Shown here: positions 47,301 to 60,492 of the stretch, in pieces
How the letters are laid out: each line of letters starts with the position of its first letter
How positions within the stretch are numbered: the stretch's first letter is position 1
DNA from: Bugula neritina
Lineage: Eukaryota; Bryozoa; Gymnolaemata; Cheilostomatida; Bugulidae
Assembly (NCBI GenBank): GCA_964035545.1
Contig: OZ037772.1
Coordinates: 124,001-188,000, forward strand
Reading direction: 5' to 3'
DNA length: 64,000 bases
Translations under genes and position numbers: made by a program
Notes under the pieces: model-generated
Seen by the model: the letters and a program-made list of their open reading frames with translations, nothing else
Told to the model about the DNA's origin: nothing
Databases searched by the model: none

Positions 47301-49491
47301 TTCAACGAGTGGCTTTTACAATGCAATGCAACTAGGAGAAATTTCAACCCGGCCAAATTGAAATTTTGACCGAAAATCGTGAAGGTATAAACGCAACTTT
47401 AAGCTTTTGTTTATCGATCAAGAAATACGTTATGCTTTCATTGGTTTATAGTTTAAATAAACTGACTCAAAGTTTGTGTATTTAGTTGATTTAATCTATC
47501 AAAAATGGGGACAGAATTAAAAAATTGTCGTTGTGCATGAACTCAAACTCAAAGTTGGCCATATTAATTATCATTTTAGTTCGGCCGTCACAGTTGCAAA
47601 GAGAAGATAACTTCGTACGGATTGCATAGGAACGTGTGGTTTTTCCTTCGATGTAATCCGTACGGGCATCCGTACGCATTCATTCGCCTTCATGGAAACG
47701 CAGTGATAGGATAAGTTGTAGTTAGTAATCCATTTAACTATCTTCAGTGTAGTACTATTATGTATGTGCAGCAGGTTGGGTCACAGTCTAAGTCAGAGGG
47801 GGGGGGGTTGGCATAATATAGGCCTAAATCCTCAACACTATTCATGACTCAGTACAAAGTAACACCTAATTATACAACTGACTGATGGTAGAAGAAGTAC
47901 CAACTCATCAAAGCTAAAGGAAACACTCAATTCACAGATTATATTAGACATTGATTGACGCCACATAATATTATATTGTACCAAATACAATTGTGATGGC
48001 TATCTAATATTCTATCAAAATTTCAGCATTGAATTTAACTAAATAGGTCACAGAATCACTGATTCCTGTCTAAGGGACTGACTACTGATTGTCATAAGAC
48101 GTGCTCTTCAGTCAAATAATTTCCCAGTGACTGCTTGGCCTTGTCAATGGCTATTATGCTTTGGCAGCCCGGATGTTGGCAGAACTTTGAACAGCTAGTG
48201 GTAATAGTAGCAGCTGCTAGACTCTAGAGTCTAGAGCTATGAGTCTATCGCATAAGAACTAAAGCTATTGAGCAAACTGCCATCATAAAAGTACCTCTCT
48301 CAACATTATATTAAAATAATATAATTCTATTCCTTACAGATCACACATAACCATGGACAATAACCAGACACTCCACTATCACTACACAATCACTACATAC
48401 TAGTAAACTGTACTTTGTGCCACAGCAACTCTGTTGTCATGACAACATCATACATGTTTCTAATTGCAGGAAAGAAGATAGTAAACACAAGTCAATCCAA
48501 CACAGTGGTTCCCAACCTGGGAGAATCCCCCTATAAGAGGGAATTTGGGCTTTTTAGGGGGAGCCTGGATTTCGATTTTGAAAATTTCAAGCAGTTTGTT
48601 AAAGACTTTTGAGCTCTTGCAAGTTACATGTACATGTATATCTATAAGCCTTCATCTTAGGTTATCTATTTAACCAGTTCTGCCATCTCAGTCTACTTCT
48701 ACATGAATGTGTTTTAATTACAATATTGGGGTTGGGGTTTAGGGGTTGGGGTGGGAGGTTTGAAAGCAAGCTGACACAATGTCATCAGCTGCAGCCATAA
48801 TATTAATAATTGAACTGCTCTGTGTTTTATACATGCATAATATAATTATCAGAAATAACTATATTATATTCAAATGTAATAGGAAAAATATTGCATAGTA
48901 ATCTATATTATCATTATGTCAGTCATAAACTTTTTCGTTTCTTAAAGGGGGGATAATTAATAGTAAACATTTATGAAAGTGGGGATGATATGAAAAAGGT
49001 TGGTCTAACAAGTCTTGTACTGTATGAGAACAAAATAATATAATGAGGAGACAACCCCAATCCCATGACATCCAACAGCACCACAATTCAACAAGAGAGG
49101 ACAGCTGATGGTGTAATCTACATAACAGATATCTTTTTAACCTAATGAAAAGATATCCACACACTCCACAAGTTAGTAACCAGAGTTCACATAGAACATA
49201 CAGTATTGTTTGCTTTTCATAGACACAGATCAGACAACTCCTAGATGATAGTGAGAAAATCATACGCAAGCCTATGACATGATATATTGTGTTATGTACT
49301 GTAACTCACCTACAATAAGCACATCTGATATGATCCTTCCTACCACCGATGTCAGTCATCAAACATCTCATGCAGTAGACATGGAGACAGGGCAGAGTTC
49401 TGGGATCTTCAAGTTTGTTGAAGTACTGCGAGCAGTACCCACAGCGATATGAATTGTTTAGTCTCTTTATCACGACTCTGGATTCTGCCAT
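41318..49491 (-). CDS. TRIM-like RING/B-box/coiled-coil/propeller protein, complete copy B
   Basis: Seven minus-strand exons: 49310-49491 (ATG at 49491), 45516-45696, 45129-45318, 43754-43959, 43038-43317, 41999-42688 and 41318-41454 (TAA at 41318-41320). Lengths 182+181+190+206+280+690+137 give 1866 bp, 621 residues plus stop, and every junction is phase-compatible. Order: RING C3HC4 (about residues 18-60), B-box 1 (about 90-118), B-box 2 (about 145-180), a helical coiled-coil-like region (about 185-345), then about 275 residues of beta-rich repeats with W/F-P-x-G-type motifs, resembling the propeller end of TRIM/NHL-like proteins. An E3 ubiquitin ligase role is inferred from the family. The propeller call rests on the repeat pattern and is less sure than the RING and B-boxes. 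The 3.6-kb first intron carries transposons absent from copy A. Confidence 0.88.
43482..43528. repeat. Perfect 19-bp hairpin in intron 4 of RING/B-box copy B
   Basis: Left arm 43482-43500 and right arm 43510-43528 are exact reverse complements, with a 9-base loop at 43501-43509. CACGTG-containing motifs lie just outside. It could be a small foldback element, a pre-miRNA-like hairpin or an intronic RNA structure; the sequence alone does not decide. Confidence 0.8.
44240..44876 (+). mobile_element. hAT-like transposon remnant, copy B
   Basis: Counterpart of 977-1592. The transposase-like piece at 44620-44835 stays open for 71 codons (TSINAFKAELKLWQT, LNELLG). The right end again reads GGTGGGACACCACTG. 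It is non-autonomous: only a short C-terminal part of a transposase remains. Confidence 0.65.
46124..46381. mobile_element. Harbinger-like MITE, second copy
   Basis: Same ends as 33375-33704 (GCCTAGGGCC...GGCCCTAGGC), but the inner part of the right arm is deleted. Copy A has the empty site at about 2832-2835 (CACTCTAACTGC), so insertion followed the block duplication. Flanks are TTA and TAA. Confidence 0.75.
46515..47705. mobile_element. 1.19-kb TIR element with CACTGCGTTTCCAT ends
   Basis: A perfect 14-bp terminal inverted repeat, CACTGCGTTTCCAT at 46515-46528 and its complement at 47692-47705. It is flanked by ATA on each side; copy A has the uninterrupted site (GTCGTAGGATAAG near 2961). 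Subterminal GCGAATG/CATTCGC motifs recur. No transposase frame is visible. A second element is nested inside it. Confidence 0.8.
46951..47399. mobile_element. Nested 449-bp MITE flanked by TTTAA
   Basis: A perfect 17-bp inverted repeat AAGTTGCGTTTATACCT at 46951-46967 and 47383-47399. The outermost AA/TT may belong to a TTTAA or TTAA target duplication, as in piggyBac- or Kolobok-type elements. It lies inside the 46515-47705 element, so it is the younger of the two. A diverged relative is at 25070-25465. Confidence 0.75.
48503..49012 (+). mobile_element. hAT-like MITE in RING/B-box intron 1, copy B
   Basis: Counterpart of 3568-4080, nearly identical over its length, so the insertion predates the block duplication. 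Confidence 0.6.
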
Positions 49492-50399
49492 CTTGGTTAT
49501 ATAATAAGGAAATCCTGTAAAAGATACACATACTCTTAGCATAATATTTCACACTACATCTGTGAAGGTTTCCAAATCAAAGACTTAACCATTAACAATA
49601 AACCATACAAAATAAAGACATGAAGAATAATGTCAAACAAAGGCAGTTAATAACACTGGTATACATGATAGTCAGCTACAACATGCTGAGCTCACAGCTT
49701 CAACTCTCTAACAAAGGCTGTATTGTTTCCATTGTAATCACTGAATAGGTTTTTGCTGGTGACTCAAACTCCATAAACAATAAATATGAAGCGATGTTGT
49801 GTGCTTCAGTGAACACTATTATTCTACTTCTATTGAACATCACTAATCAATTGTTTCCAATATATAGAGGAGAAGTGAAACACGAATACCAGTGAGTTAT
49901 GTATTACTTTTATGAACAAACAGCACAATTGGGCTCAGCTGCTTATCCCCTCATTCAAAGATATCAGCCATTTTTGGGCTAGATACATTGCGTGGGCTCA
50001 CGCTAAGACACAAAATAGGGGGAAACATAGCAGTGGGAGAAAACATAGTTTCATGAAATATTTTGTGCTGGGTGTTGAAAATACTTTGTTTTCTCCATAA
50101 TCTAAATGACAAAATTCATTTTAACATTTCTGCAGTGTTGGTGATGCATGATTTAATATGTTACTTAGATTCCCTCTTCCACCAGCCAGGGAAAAAGCCA
50201 TCAACCGCTAGTTTGCTATTAAATCATTTAATAGAAACTATGGAGGTGTGAAACATACTAATTTAACATGTTTGTGCTTCTGTTAGGTCAGGTGTAGTTG
50301 TTTCATGAGTTGGCAGCTTCTACACTCATCTCTAGCCAATTATTTATTCTACACTCTTACCTAGCAAATGATTTATTAACACTAACCTCATATTTTTAT

Positions 50400-52133
50400 G
50401 TTTACAGCAATAGTAGATCATATAAATGTGGCTAACCTAGTCATATGAGTCAATATTGGGTGATAATCACCAAGATTATCATTATGTATAAATTTAATGA
50501 TGGTAGGGGACCTGGCAGTAAAACCAACTGCAACACTAAATCTAATACTGATAGTTATAGTAGAGCAATAATAGTAACTTACACTTTATAGTTAAACTTA
50601 TAGTAAATGTAATGCAATGAGTAAAAATTACTAATACTAATTAGTAATTACTCATACAACAATACTAATATTAATAGCAGTAATCCTAATAGGAGATGCA
50701 ATATCAATACTAATTGTAATTACTAATAGTAATACTTGAAGTTAATACAAATATTTATATAAACGAAATAGTGCGAAACTGAAATACTAAGTCTTAATTC
50801 CTATATAGTTATACCAACAGTAAATCGAATAGCAATACTAAGAGTAATCTAATAGTACATGTATTACGAATAGACTAATACTTGTAGTACGTAATAGTAA
50901 TCTGTAATCGTAGGCTACTACCACTACTACTACTGTAGACGTAGTAGTACTAGTAGTAGTACTAGTACTACTACTAGTAGATCAATTTTTCAGTATTAAA
51001 ACTTGAACCTAAACTTGAAGTCGATTAAATTTTTTATAATAATAATAAATTTAATATCATTAATACGATATTCATATTTATATTATTCGATAAATCATTA
51101 TAATTAATTAATTATTGATCATATGCCTATGGGCTATGGTATTACTATGTCTATTGTAAATTTCAAATCGAAGACTCAAAGAGAAACAATTATATTTAAT
51201 TAATAATAATATTATAACATTAACTGTAAGAATTTTAATTTATATAACTTATAATTTAAATATAACTTAGTCTTAAGCTTTTTCTTATATTGATATTATA
51301 TAAGTTATAAGCCTAGACTTAAACCTAAAGCTTAAAGGCTAAAAGTAGAACTAAAACTAAAAGTAAAAGTAAATCTAGAATTAAAATAGTAAAATACTAA
51401 ATAGTAAATACTAAAATAGTAAATCTAACTCAGTAACTGCAAGTATTAAAATACGGGTACCTGATTAATTTGAGAAATGATGAGATGACTCAAACTGTTT
51501 TCACCTCACGAGAGTCAATAGTGTCAGTCTGTAAACTGGTAAGAAACTTGGTAACTAGTAAGTAGTAACTGAGAAAAGGCACAATATGAATAAAACTAAA
51601 GTAACGAGGAAGTTCTGCGCGCAGAAGGATTATTACACGTCACTCAACTACAAAGGTCGGCTCTATAATAATCACGTGAAAGAAATTAATGTTGCATTCA
51701 GTGAGCGGAGCGCTATATTGTAGCGTCGAAGAGAGACAACTCTAAGGTTGAAATCTGAAAAATTATCCAGGGCATCAGGTGTGCACGTTTTTCAATTGAG
51801 CTATTTTAGAATATCCAATTCCGGTCCTGCATATTTTCAAATTACAAAAATACCAATAACATCTATGTCCTTTTTAGTAGCAAAATCTTTACAAGGACTT
51901 TGTCTCTTATTAGTCTCCTTCAGTGTCAGCTAGCACTTGCGTCTTTTTGTTTGTACTTTCATTATGTAAAATATTTTTATTATAATGTTTGAGTTGAGCT
52001 GTTTAGTACTAGCATATTCAGCAACATCACTGAACATCTGATTAATCCTGAATTTTCTTAACTGGCAGGCTACAATCAAGATGGCAGAGGGATGTGATGC
52101 TATGGTAGAGGTATGGTGGTTCCTCTAGCTCAT
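50400..52133. other. Intergenic DNA unique to copy B
   Basis: AT-rich, with TAATACTAATA-type triplet runs (50600-50760) and an ACTAGTAGTAGTACTAGTAC-type palindrome cluster (50930-50985), resembling 21.36-21.53 kb. No exon is seen. Confidence 0.45.
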
Positions 52134-53215
52134 GCAGTGGTTCCAAACCTTCTTCATACCATATCATCCCCCCTTCCATAACTGTTTACTATTAAGTTCC
52201 CCTCTTTCTAAAAGTGCAATTTATGAATGATAGGCATAATATACAATAGAAGTCTATATTTGTTCTAGTATATTTGATTATAATATAAGATTATGATTAT
52301 TATATTATGCATGTAAAAAGCACAGAGCAGTTCAATTATTAATATGATGGCTGAAACTGGTTAATTTGTGCTGCAGCTTGCTTAAGTTTGACTGGGGTTT
52401 TGACAAGCTGTATATTGTAGGTCACTTTGCAGGTCAAGGCAGTTTATTTGCTGATTCCTAACCATTAGCATATTAATTGAAGGAATCCTATCTTATATAA
52501 AAACGTGGTGCTGAATGGCACTAAAACTGTTAGTGTATTGTCAGCAATGTGTGGGTAGAGTTTGCTTGTGGAAACACAGAATTCATCAAATCATCCTTCA
52601 CTGTAAACCAGCTCAATGACACTCTCATGTAACTCTCTTATGAAGGTAGCTCAGGGAAATACTGTTAAATAATGGTAAAAGTTCAAATATATTCGCAGAA
52701 ATGCTTTTTGAAAGATATCTCTGAAACAGGTTCTTTTTCTAATAATTTATTGAGTGTGAGGATAGTTGTATCACAGAATTGTGTCAAGGTCACAACTTGA
52801 GTTCAGCTTTGAAAAGATTGATGCTGCCATAATGAAGAGTGATGATGTGATGATTGTACTGGAACACAGGAAATATATCCACTATATGTATGCAGTGTGT
52901 ATAGTTTATAGAAATGAGCTTGCATTGCTGCTTAAACTTCCTGTTGGTTTTGCTTCCAATTCAAACTTCTGAACCTTCATTCGTAGTAGGAGGGGTATAG
53001 CAGCGAGGGTAGAGTGAATAATAGACACATGGATGTACAAGTAAACTTAGATTGTAGAGTGTAGTGTGGATAAATATATGAACTACATAAAATGAAGGAG
53101 TTATAGTTATACATATGCAGTACATGTAATCTTGAAAACAAGGCAAGAGCTCAAAGAGCTGGTAACAAACTGTGAAATTTTTAGAAATAGAAATCTTCCC
53201 TAAAAAAGCCCAAAT
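52134..53215 (-). mobile_element. hAT-like remnant in inverted orientation
   Basis: The left edge reads GCAGTGGTTCCAAACCTT, a hAT-type end, and the interior is the reverse complement of the 977-1592 family: it includes a minus-strand remnant reading SINLFKAELKL followed by a stop (about 52790-52840) and the CAAAGAGCTGGTAACAAACT segment (about 53150). It is present only in copy B. The right terminus is degraded near 53200. Confidence 0.55.
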
Positions 53216-53346
53216 TCATCACTATTGGGAAGATCTGGTCTAGCTGAGCTAAGGTGAGGGGAGGTGAGAGAGTAACCAAGTTCCAGTGTATAATATTCAT
53301 CATTATAGACTGACAAGAGCATCTCATTTGTATGTTGGTTAATATA

Positions 53347-54602
53347 CAATAATATACTGTATAACATAGTATACTGTATAACATAACTTACTGTATAACA
53401 TAGTATACTGTATAACATAGTATACTGTATAACATAATATACTGTATAACATAACTTACTGTATAACATAGTATACTGTATAACATAATATACTGTATAA
53501 CATAATATACTGTATAACATAACTTACTGTATAACATAGTATACTGTATAACATAATATACTGTATAACATAACTTACTGTATAACATATTATACTGTAT
53601 AACTTAATATACTGTATAACATAGTATACTGTATAACATAGTATACTGTATGACATAATATACTGTATAACATAATATACTGTATAACATAATGTACTGT
53701 ATAGCATAATATACTGTATAACATATTATACTGTATAACTTAATATACTGTATAACATAGTATACTGTATAACATAGTATACTGTATGACATAATATACT
53801 GTATAACATAATATACTGTATAACATAATGTACTGTATAACATAATATACTGTATAACATAGTATACTGTATAACATAATATACTGTATAACATAGTATA
53901 CTGTATAACATAGTATACTGTATAACATAACATACTGTATAACATAACATACTGTATAACATAATATAATATTGTATAGCATAGTATACCGTATAACATA
54001 ATATACTGTATAACATATTATACTGTATAACATAATATACTGTATAGCATAATATACAGTATAACATAATATGCTGTATAACATAGTATACTGTATAACA
54101 TATTATACTGTATAACATAATATACTGTATAACATAGTATACTGTATAGCATAGTATACTGTATAACATAATGTACTGTATAACATAATATACTGTATAA
54201 CATAATATACTGTATAACGTAGTATACTGTATAACATAATATACTGTATAACATAATATACTGTATAACATAGTATACTGTATAACATAGTATACTGTAT
54301 AACATAATATACTGTATAACATAATATACTGTATAACATAGTATACTGTATAACATAGTATACTGTATAACATAGTATACTGTATAACATAATATACTGT
54401 ATAACATAGTATACTGTATAACATAATATACTGTATAACATAATATACTGTATAACATAGTATACTGTATAACATAGTATACTGTATAACATAGTATACT
54501 GTATAACATAATATACTGTATAACATAATATACTGTATAACATAGTATACTGTATAACATAGTATACTGTATAACGTAGTATACTGTATAACAAAATATA
54601 CT
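53347..54602. repeat. 17-bp satellite, copy B
   Basis: About 74 units of the same TATACTGTATAACATAR repeat, longer and more homogeneous than the copy A array (10566-11378). Variants with AACTTACTG recur every few units near the left end. The long minus-strand ORFs here are artefacts of the period. Confidence 0.95.
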
Positions 54603-54895
54603 GAGCTGAATTAAAACAGTTTTATATATTTTGCATTTCCGCTTTTATAATATCCAAATTGGTGACGCTGTTTAAAACAAACGTCTGTAGGCGAGCAGTA
54701 AAGTTTAACGCTAACATCATTTGCTAATAATATTTTGCACTCGCAACACACGCACTGTGTGTGGCAGGTCACTAGCGTGGAATTCTCACACTTCGCTCTT
54801 TGCGTTTGTTGAGAGTGGATAACTCCGGTTGTTTCAAAATTACATATTTCTCATAGCTACATAAGTTACATCTGTTGATTAGGTTTGAGTATGAT

Positions 54896-55096
54896 TTACA
54901 AATTTTTAAAATGATCCATTTTAGGCTGAATTTCGTGTTGTTTTTGTTTTAAATCCCGGATGTGTCTGCTGAGTTGTGTGCTGTTGGCTTTATCTGCATG
55001 TAGGAAAGAGGCTTTATGGTTGTTGAGTCTGGCTTTGAAGGTAGTTGAACAGAGTCCTATGTATGATTGGCTGGAGTTATTGGCATGTCTTGTCAC
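54896..55096 (-). pseudogene. GIY-YIG endonuclease remnant (Penelope-type), copy B
   Basis: An open stretch of 66 codons reads SYIGLCSTTFKARLNNHKAS followed by TQLSRHIRDLK. This is the YIG half of a GIY-YIG nuclease, of the kind fused to reverse transcriptase in Penelope-like elements of invertebrates. No reverse transcriptase is adjacent: the 17-bp satellite begins about 300 bp to the left. It is a dead fragment shared with copy A. Confidence 0.55.
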
Positions 55097-56149
55097 AGTT
55101 GCTTGGTATATTAAGTCTTTGCAAACCTCATTATATATTAATAACTTAATGCCATTTGCTTATATACTTCATAGCAGCCAAAGTAAAATTTAAAATGTTG
55201 ATATGGTCAACACAGTTGGAACTAAGTGACTAAAACATATGTTAAATTCCATTTTAAACTAACAATGTCTAATTTCAGGATGAATAGGTTAAATAATCAG
55301 ATCTGAAAACTGCAGCTTATCAGAAATCTGTGACCAACTTTAGTACTATAATAATTTGATGATGAAATTTACAAGCTGAGAAGTAACTTGCGTAGCACCT
55401 TATGGTAAAATATATTTTGCAATATCAGAGAAATGATTAGATTAAATGAATTTAAAAATGCAGCACCAACAGAATTACTAAATTAACAACAGTTTCTAAA
55501 TATATAAAGTCATAGGGAGGGGCGTTACACCCCCCCCTACCTCATTCTAGAATTACTACTCACAATCTCAGGTTATGGTGGAATAATTAAAAAACAGCAT
55601 AAACCCTATAGCTAAACTCCTCCAAATTTATATGTACAAAAATCACCATCACTGCCTTGGAAGTCTCGGATAAATTTATTTAGAGTAATCAAATATTTCA
55701 GTTAAAAATTAGGTTATATAAGAATCAGACTGCTGGTCTCAGCCAACCAACATTGATTGCATTCTCTGATTGGCCACTGATTCTCAAATTAGGGACAGTT
55801 TTAAAAAATCAGCCAAATAACACTGTTGTTAGATATGAGTCTATGAAAAGCAGACTTCTCCAAGCTGAACCCCAAACTCTTTGTGGGTGGTCCCGATGTC
55901 ACCAGGAGCAATGTCAATAATAGGCAAGTGGGTGACGGTCTTGGTGTCAATCTCAATCACTGTCTGAGCTTCTGATGATTTGGAATACTACAAAATGGCA
56001 GGGGGCACACTCAAAACTCTAAACTTGCACAGAAATCAAAGTGCTTTTGGGTTGAACTCATTAGTAGTTGTTAAAAAGCCTCAAAGGCAAGCTATATTGT
56101 ATATCAATACAAAAAGATGCAACTATCGCAATCATGTTCATATGTAGGT

Positions 56150-56395
56150 AGAATTTACGCTATATAGGTTAGATTTACACTTTATAGGTCAGATTTACAC
56201 TATATAGGTCAGGTTTACATTATATAAGTCAGATTTACACTATATAGGTCAGATTTACACTGTATAGGTCAGATTTACACTATATAGGTCAGATTTACAT
56301 TATATAGGTCAGATTTACAGTATATAGGTCAGATTTACAGTATATAGGTCAGATTTACAGTATATAGGTCTTATTTACACTATACAGGTCAGATT
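56150..56395. repeat. 20-bp minisatellite in collagen intron, copy B
   Basis: About 12 units of the same 20-bp repeat as 12945-13195, with a different order of variants (ACAGT, ACACT, ACATT) along the array, so it has turned over since duplication. Confidence 0.9.
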
Positions 56396-58599
56396 TACAT
56401 ACCTTGCAATCAGCCTGCAGCACTGAATATTGGAACCTGCTGACTGTTACTGTGTATTCTTTATCACCAGCTGTATATAAAATGACTGACTTATTCTTCC
56501 CACCACATGCGTCTTCTACTGCTACTGAGTTTATACATCTACAATCAGCAAAGGGAATAGTCATACCAACAACTTGCTAATCTTAAGAAGAAGCCAGAGA
56601 TTGTTCAGATTATCAAGTGACTAGCAACATAGTAGAGGACTAGTATCTGGTGACTAGCAACATCCATACAGGAAACCAACACGTTACTATAGCGACAATT
56701 CTCAACATAAAACTTTTGAATATTCTAGCAACATTTAACTGGAGAAATGAACTAAATAGGTGACTCATCAAACAAGAATGTCAATCATCAATGCTAGGAG
56801 GAGAAATACATTATAACAGCTGTCTTTATTTTTATTACAATAGTTTCTAACAGTTAATTATAAAATTGTTTGTCTGCAAATTAAACATACAAACAATTTG
56901 AAACAGGTCCATCATTTGAGTTCCAAAACAGCATTTAAAAGAGCCTTTCCACTACAAAGCAGGCAACATCAAAGCACATCATGACTATTACTCACTGAGG
57001 TACATATTATAGAGCTCATTGTTGGCGCCTGCATCATCTGCTTGTACACCTTTACTGTTGGACATCATTGCACTCATCATCATAGGGGGCGCACCTAACA
57101 TAACCCATGGTAGAATCAAATAAAAGCTTCAATCACAGGCTATGAATGAAATTCCCAAAAGATCATCAATACACAGTTGAAAGAAAATAAAAAAAGATAC
57201 AAGTAATGAACAATGATTCAGTTTTACTAATAACTAACCAAATACTGGGCTTTACCAGGAGGTCCAGGACTGCCAGGACTACCCATTTCCCCATCTCTCC
57301 CTTGTTCACCCTAGAAATACAGACTATTGGTTTATTACAACTAAACTAACAAGATGAATAACAATAACCTGCTGACAGTGTAAGTGCATGCGTGTGTGAG
57401 CGTGAGTGTAAGTTTTTACCTTAGCACCATCAGGTCCAGGTGGACCCATAGCACCAGGAGAACCAGTTATTCCTTGTTTGCCATCAGCACCCAGTAGCCC
57501 GGGTGGTTCAGCAATACCAAGTGATCCGACATCTCCCCTTGCATCATAAATACCGGGAGATCTGGGAAATTCCTGAGGTTCCTGGAAACCAGTGGGTCCT
57601 ACAACAGCAGCACCATTCATATTATCATGAGTTAGGAATTGCCTTATCTTCTTACCAGGTAGGATAACTCTTTGAGTCCAGAAGCACCCTGTGGCCCAGC
57701 TGGCCCCTATAGTAACGAATATATTTAGGAGACACACCTTAGCTGTGAGATATTAGTGAATTATATTTTCTGCAATATTATTGTATTGTATAACATATTA
57801 TATTATGGTGTATTATACTGCACTGTTATGTAATATATTACATGATGTGGTGTCACTGAAGCAACTCTAGTATTAACATAAATAAACTAAAACAAATAAA
57901 CAACTACAGGATTGACTAGTGGAAAACCAGAGAACTGAAATAAATAGAAAACTGAATAAAGAATGTTCCTGCCTTATCACCCTTGTCTCCTTGAGCACCT
58001 TCAGGTCCCTGGTTACCGGGGATTCCCACTAGACCCATGGAGCCAGGAGATCTTCGAACGCCCTGCTCCCCATGTTTACCATCAGCACCCGGTACTCCAG
58101 GTAAACCGTCTCTGAAAAAATTGATAACAAATTATAAAAACTAAATCAAATAAAAAGTTCCAAGAAGCTGAATAGGGTAGAGTAAAGCACAAAAAATACC
58201 TTTCATCAGATCCGGGTTCTCCAGTGACCCCCCTTGAGCCGGTTGGACCAGGCATACCAGTTCGTGCAGTTTCTCCTGTCTTTCCATTTCTGCCATCCAG
58301 ACCGGGTTCTCCAGCTTGTCCGACAGGTCCTATGAACCAAGCAGCACCAGTATGCATTACAAGTGGTCATTTATTAATTCTGGAACACCACATTTCTCAA
58401 CATTTCTGGTATATTTCTTTGTTTTCTTGTTTTTACTAAGACAATGCATCATGTGGCAAACAATATGGTAAAAATGATCCATGAAAACCAGTCAGAGTAA
58501 CTATCATACACAGTAATCCTGCCAGTTGAAGTAACAAGCACTGCTGGGATTCAATATGATTACTTAGCCTACTCCCTGCCTTAGTGCAGACTAGCTGTG

Positions 58600-58830
58600 A
58601 GGAGAACCCCAGCATATAGCATATCTGTGAGGGAAACCCCAGCATATAGAATATCTGTGAGGGAAACCCCAGCATATAGCATAGGTGTGAGGGGAATTCC
58701 AGCATATATAATAGCTGTGAGGGAAACCCCAGCATATAGCATAGCTGTGAGGGAAACCCCGGCATATATCATAGGTGTGAGGGGAATTCCAGCATATATA
58801 ATAGCTGTGAGGGAAACCCCAGCATATTAT
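58600..58830. repeat. 30-bp minisatellite in collagen intron, copy B
   Basis: About seven 30-bp units of the 13650-13795 repeat. The period is a multiple of 3, so it gives open frames on both strands; these are not genes. Confidence 0.85.
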
Positions 58831-59139
58831 AGAATACCTAAAAAGAACAGAAATACACAAGCAAGGGTGAGTAACTCCTCATTCTCACCTGCAGGACCTT
58901 GATCTCCTTGTTTACCCTGATATCCTATCTCAACAGGTCCAGGTACTCCGTCTCTACCTGTAATCACCCATTGATATCATCACAACAGGTGCAACTAGTT
59001 TTCAACTTGATTTCTATGTTGCTATAATAAACAGTGTGACTGGTCACTATAGAATAGCCTACTAGAAATCTGCTCCCTAAATAAAGGTCAAATTACAAGA
59101 GAGAATGGAGACGGCATGACGCAGGGTAGTTATAAGTTC

Positions 59140-59305
59140 GTAGTAAGTTTAGTCTGTCTGCACCACTGTGTAGTTTAGTCTGTCTACAGCCCTGTGTAGT
59201 TTAGTCTGTCTGCACCCCTGTGTAGTTTAGTCTGTCTACACCCCTGTCTAGTTTAGTTTGTCTACACCCCTGTCTAGTTTAGTTTGTCTACACCCCTGTG
59301 TAGAC
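59140..59305. repeat. 26-bp TAGTTTAGTCTG minisatellite, copy B
   Basis: About six units of the 14115-14325 repeat, in the same collagen intron. Confidence 0.85.
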
Positions 59306-59924
59306 CATAATCAAATAATCCAAAGCTCTCTGAAAAAACCAAAATGCTCCAAGACAGAGTTTTTTCCTTTTTCCACGTAACAAACATAAAATAACGAAAA
59401 CGAAAAAGATCCCAACATAACTTGACAGATTAAACTCAATTGAGCGTAAAAATTACCTGGTTCTCCAAAAAGTCCGGTATCTCCTGAAAAACAAGGTGGT
59501 CTCCTTTCTCCTGCATCTCCAGGATTGCCGGATATACCAGGCAGGCCATCAACATCGGGTGAACCCTCCCTCTCCATCAGTTCTGTAAGATCCCGGGTGT
59601 CTTTTGGGACCCATTCTCCCTTTCTGTTCCCTGCAAAACAAGATTAACCTATAATACAAGTAGGCATGGCCCTGCAGAACAGAACAGAGTAGCCAATCAC
59701 ATCACTACTCTGATATTATCAAGCCAATCACATCGCTGCACTGGAATTGTTAAGCCAATATTCTCAATACAATATTCAGGCAATAGTAAACTGTACAATG
59801 CCAAACAACAGTTTATTTTAAACTTATTACCAAAATAAAGTTCACTTCTAGTAAAAACATGGTGGAGAATACATCTAGACCTTGAACAATAAAAGTATGA
59901 GCTCCATAATAAACCAGGGTTGGG

Positions 59925-60367
59925 GTCAATTACATGTGAATGTAATTAATTACAATTACATGAGAATTTGTCAATTACAATTACAATTATAATTACAGTT
60001 GAAATAAATGTAATTAATTACAGTACAAAATTACATTGTAAAGCAATTAATTACAATTACATGGCAATGCAAATAATTACAATTACAATTACTTTTGTTC
60101 TCACAAAGGACAAATGGAAGTTATGCAATTTCACCTCTAGGGTCCACCTAGCAGGGGCAATTTTGACAGGGGTGAACGTGCTTTGTTCGCAAAAGTGATA
60201 CTATACTACATTGACTTAATCTGTACTTGTTATTTAACAGTAGTCATGCTAAAAAAGAATAAATTTCTTAAGATTTTAAGATTTAAAAGTTTAAAGTAAT
60301 TGAGATGTAATTGTAAAGTAATTGCAAAAATCAATTACATTAGATATGTAATTAATTACAATTACAT
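59925..60367. repeat. AATTAC-rich degenerate repeat and deletion edge, copy B
   Basis: Counterpart of 14940-15370. At about 60367 the repeat joins directly to the middle of the exon equivalent to A 16478-16601, removing the rest of that exon and the next two. Confidence 0.75.
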
Positions 60368-60492
60368 ATGAGTCATTACTCAAGTCACTAGCAGGATATA
60401 TAGACACCACTTTGGTTGTGGCTACAAGAGATGTAGAATATCTTGTCGAGCAACTAACAGTGCAAGTTATTATGACTAGCAAACTGTTACTG

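Noticed and set aside
53181-54594. Overlapping minus-strand ORFs up to 266 codons
   Set aside because: Same artefact of the 17-bp satellite in copy B.
58581-58902. ORFs on both strands with a 10-residue period
   Set aside because: The 30-bp intronic minisatellite has a period divisible by 3, so every frame free of stops stays open; collagen exons flank it as introns would require.
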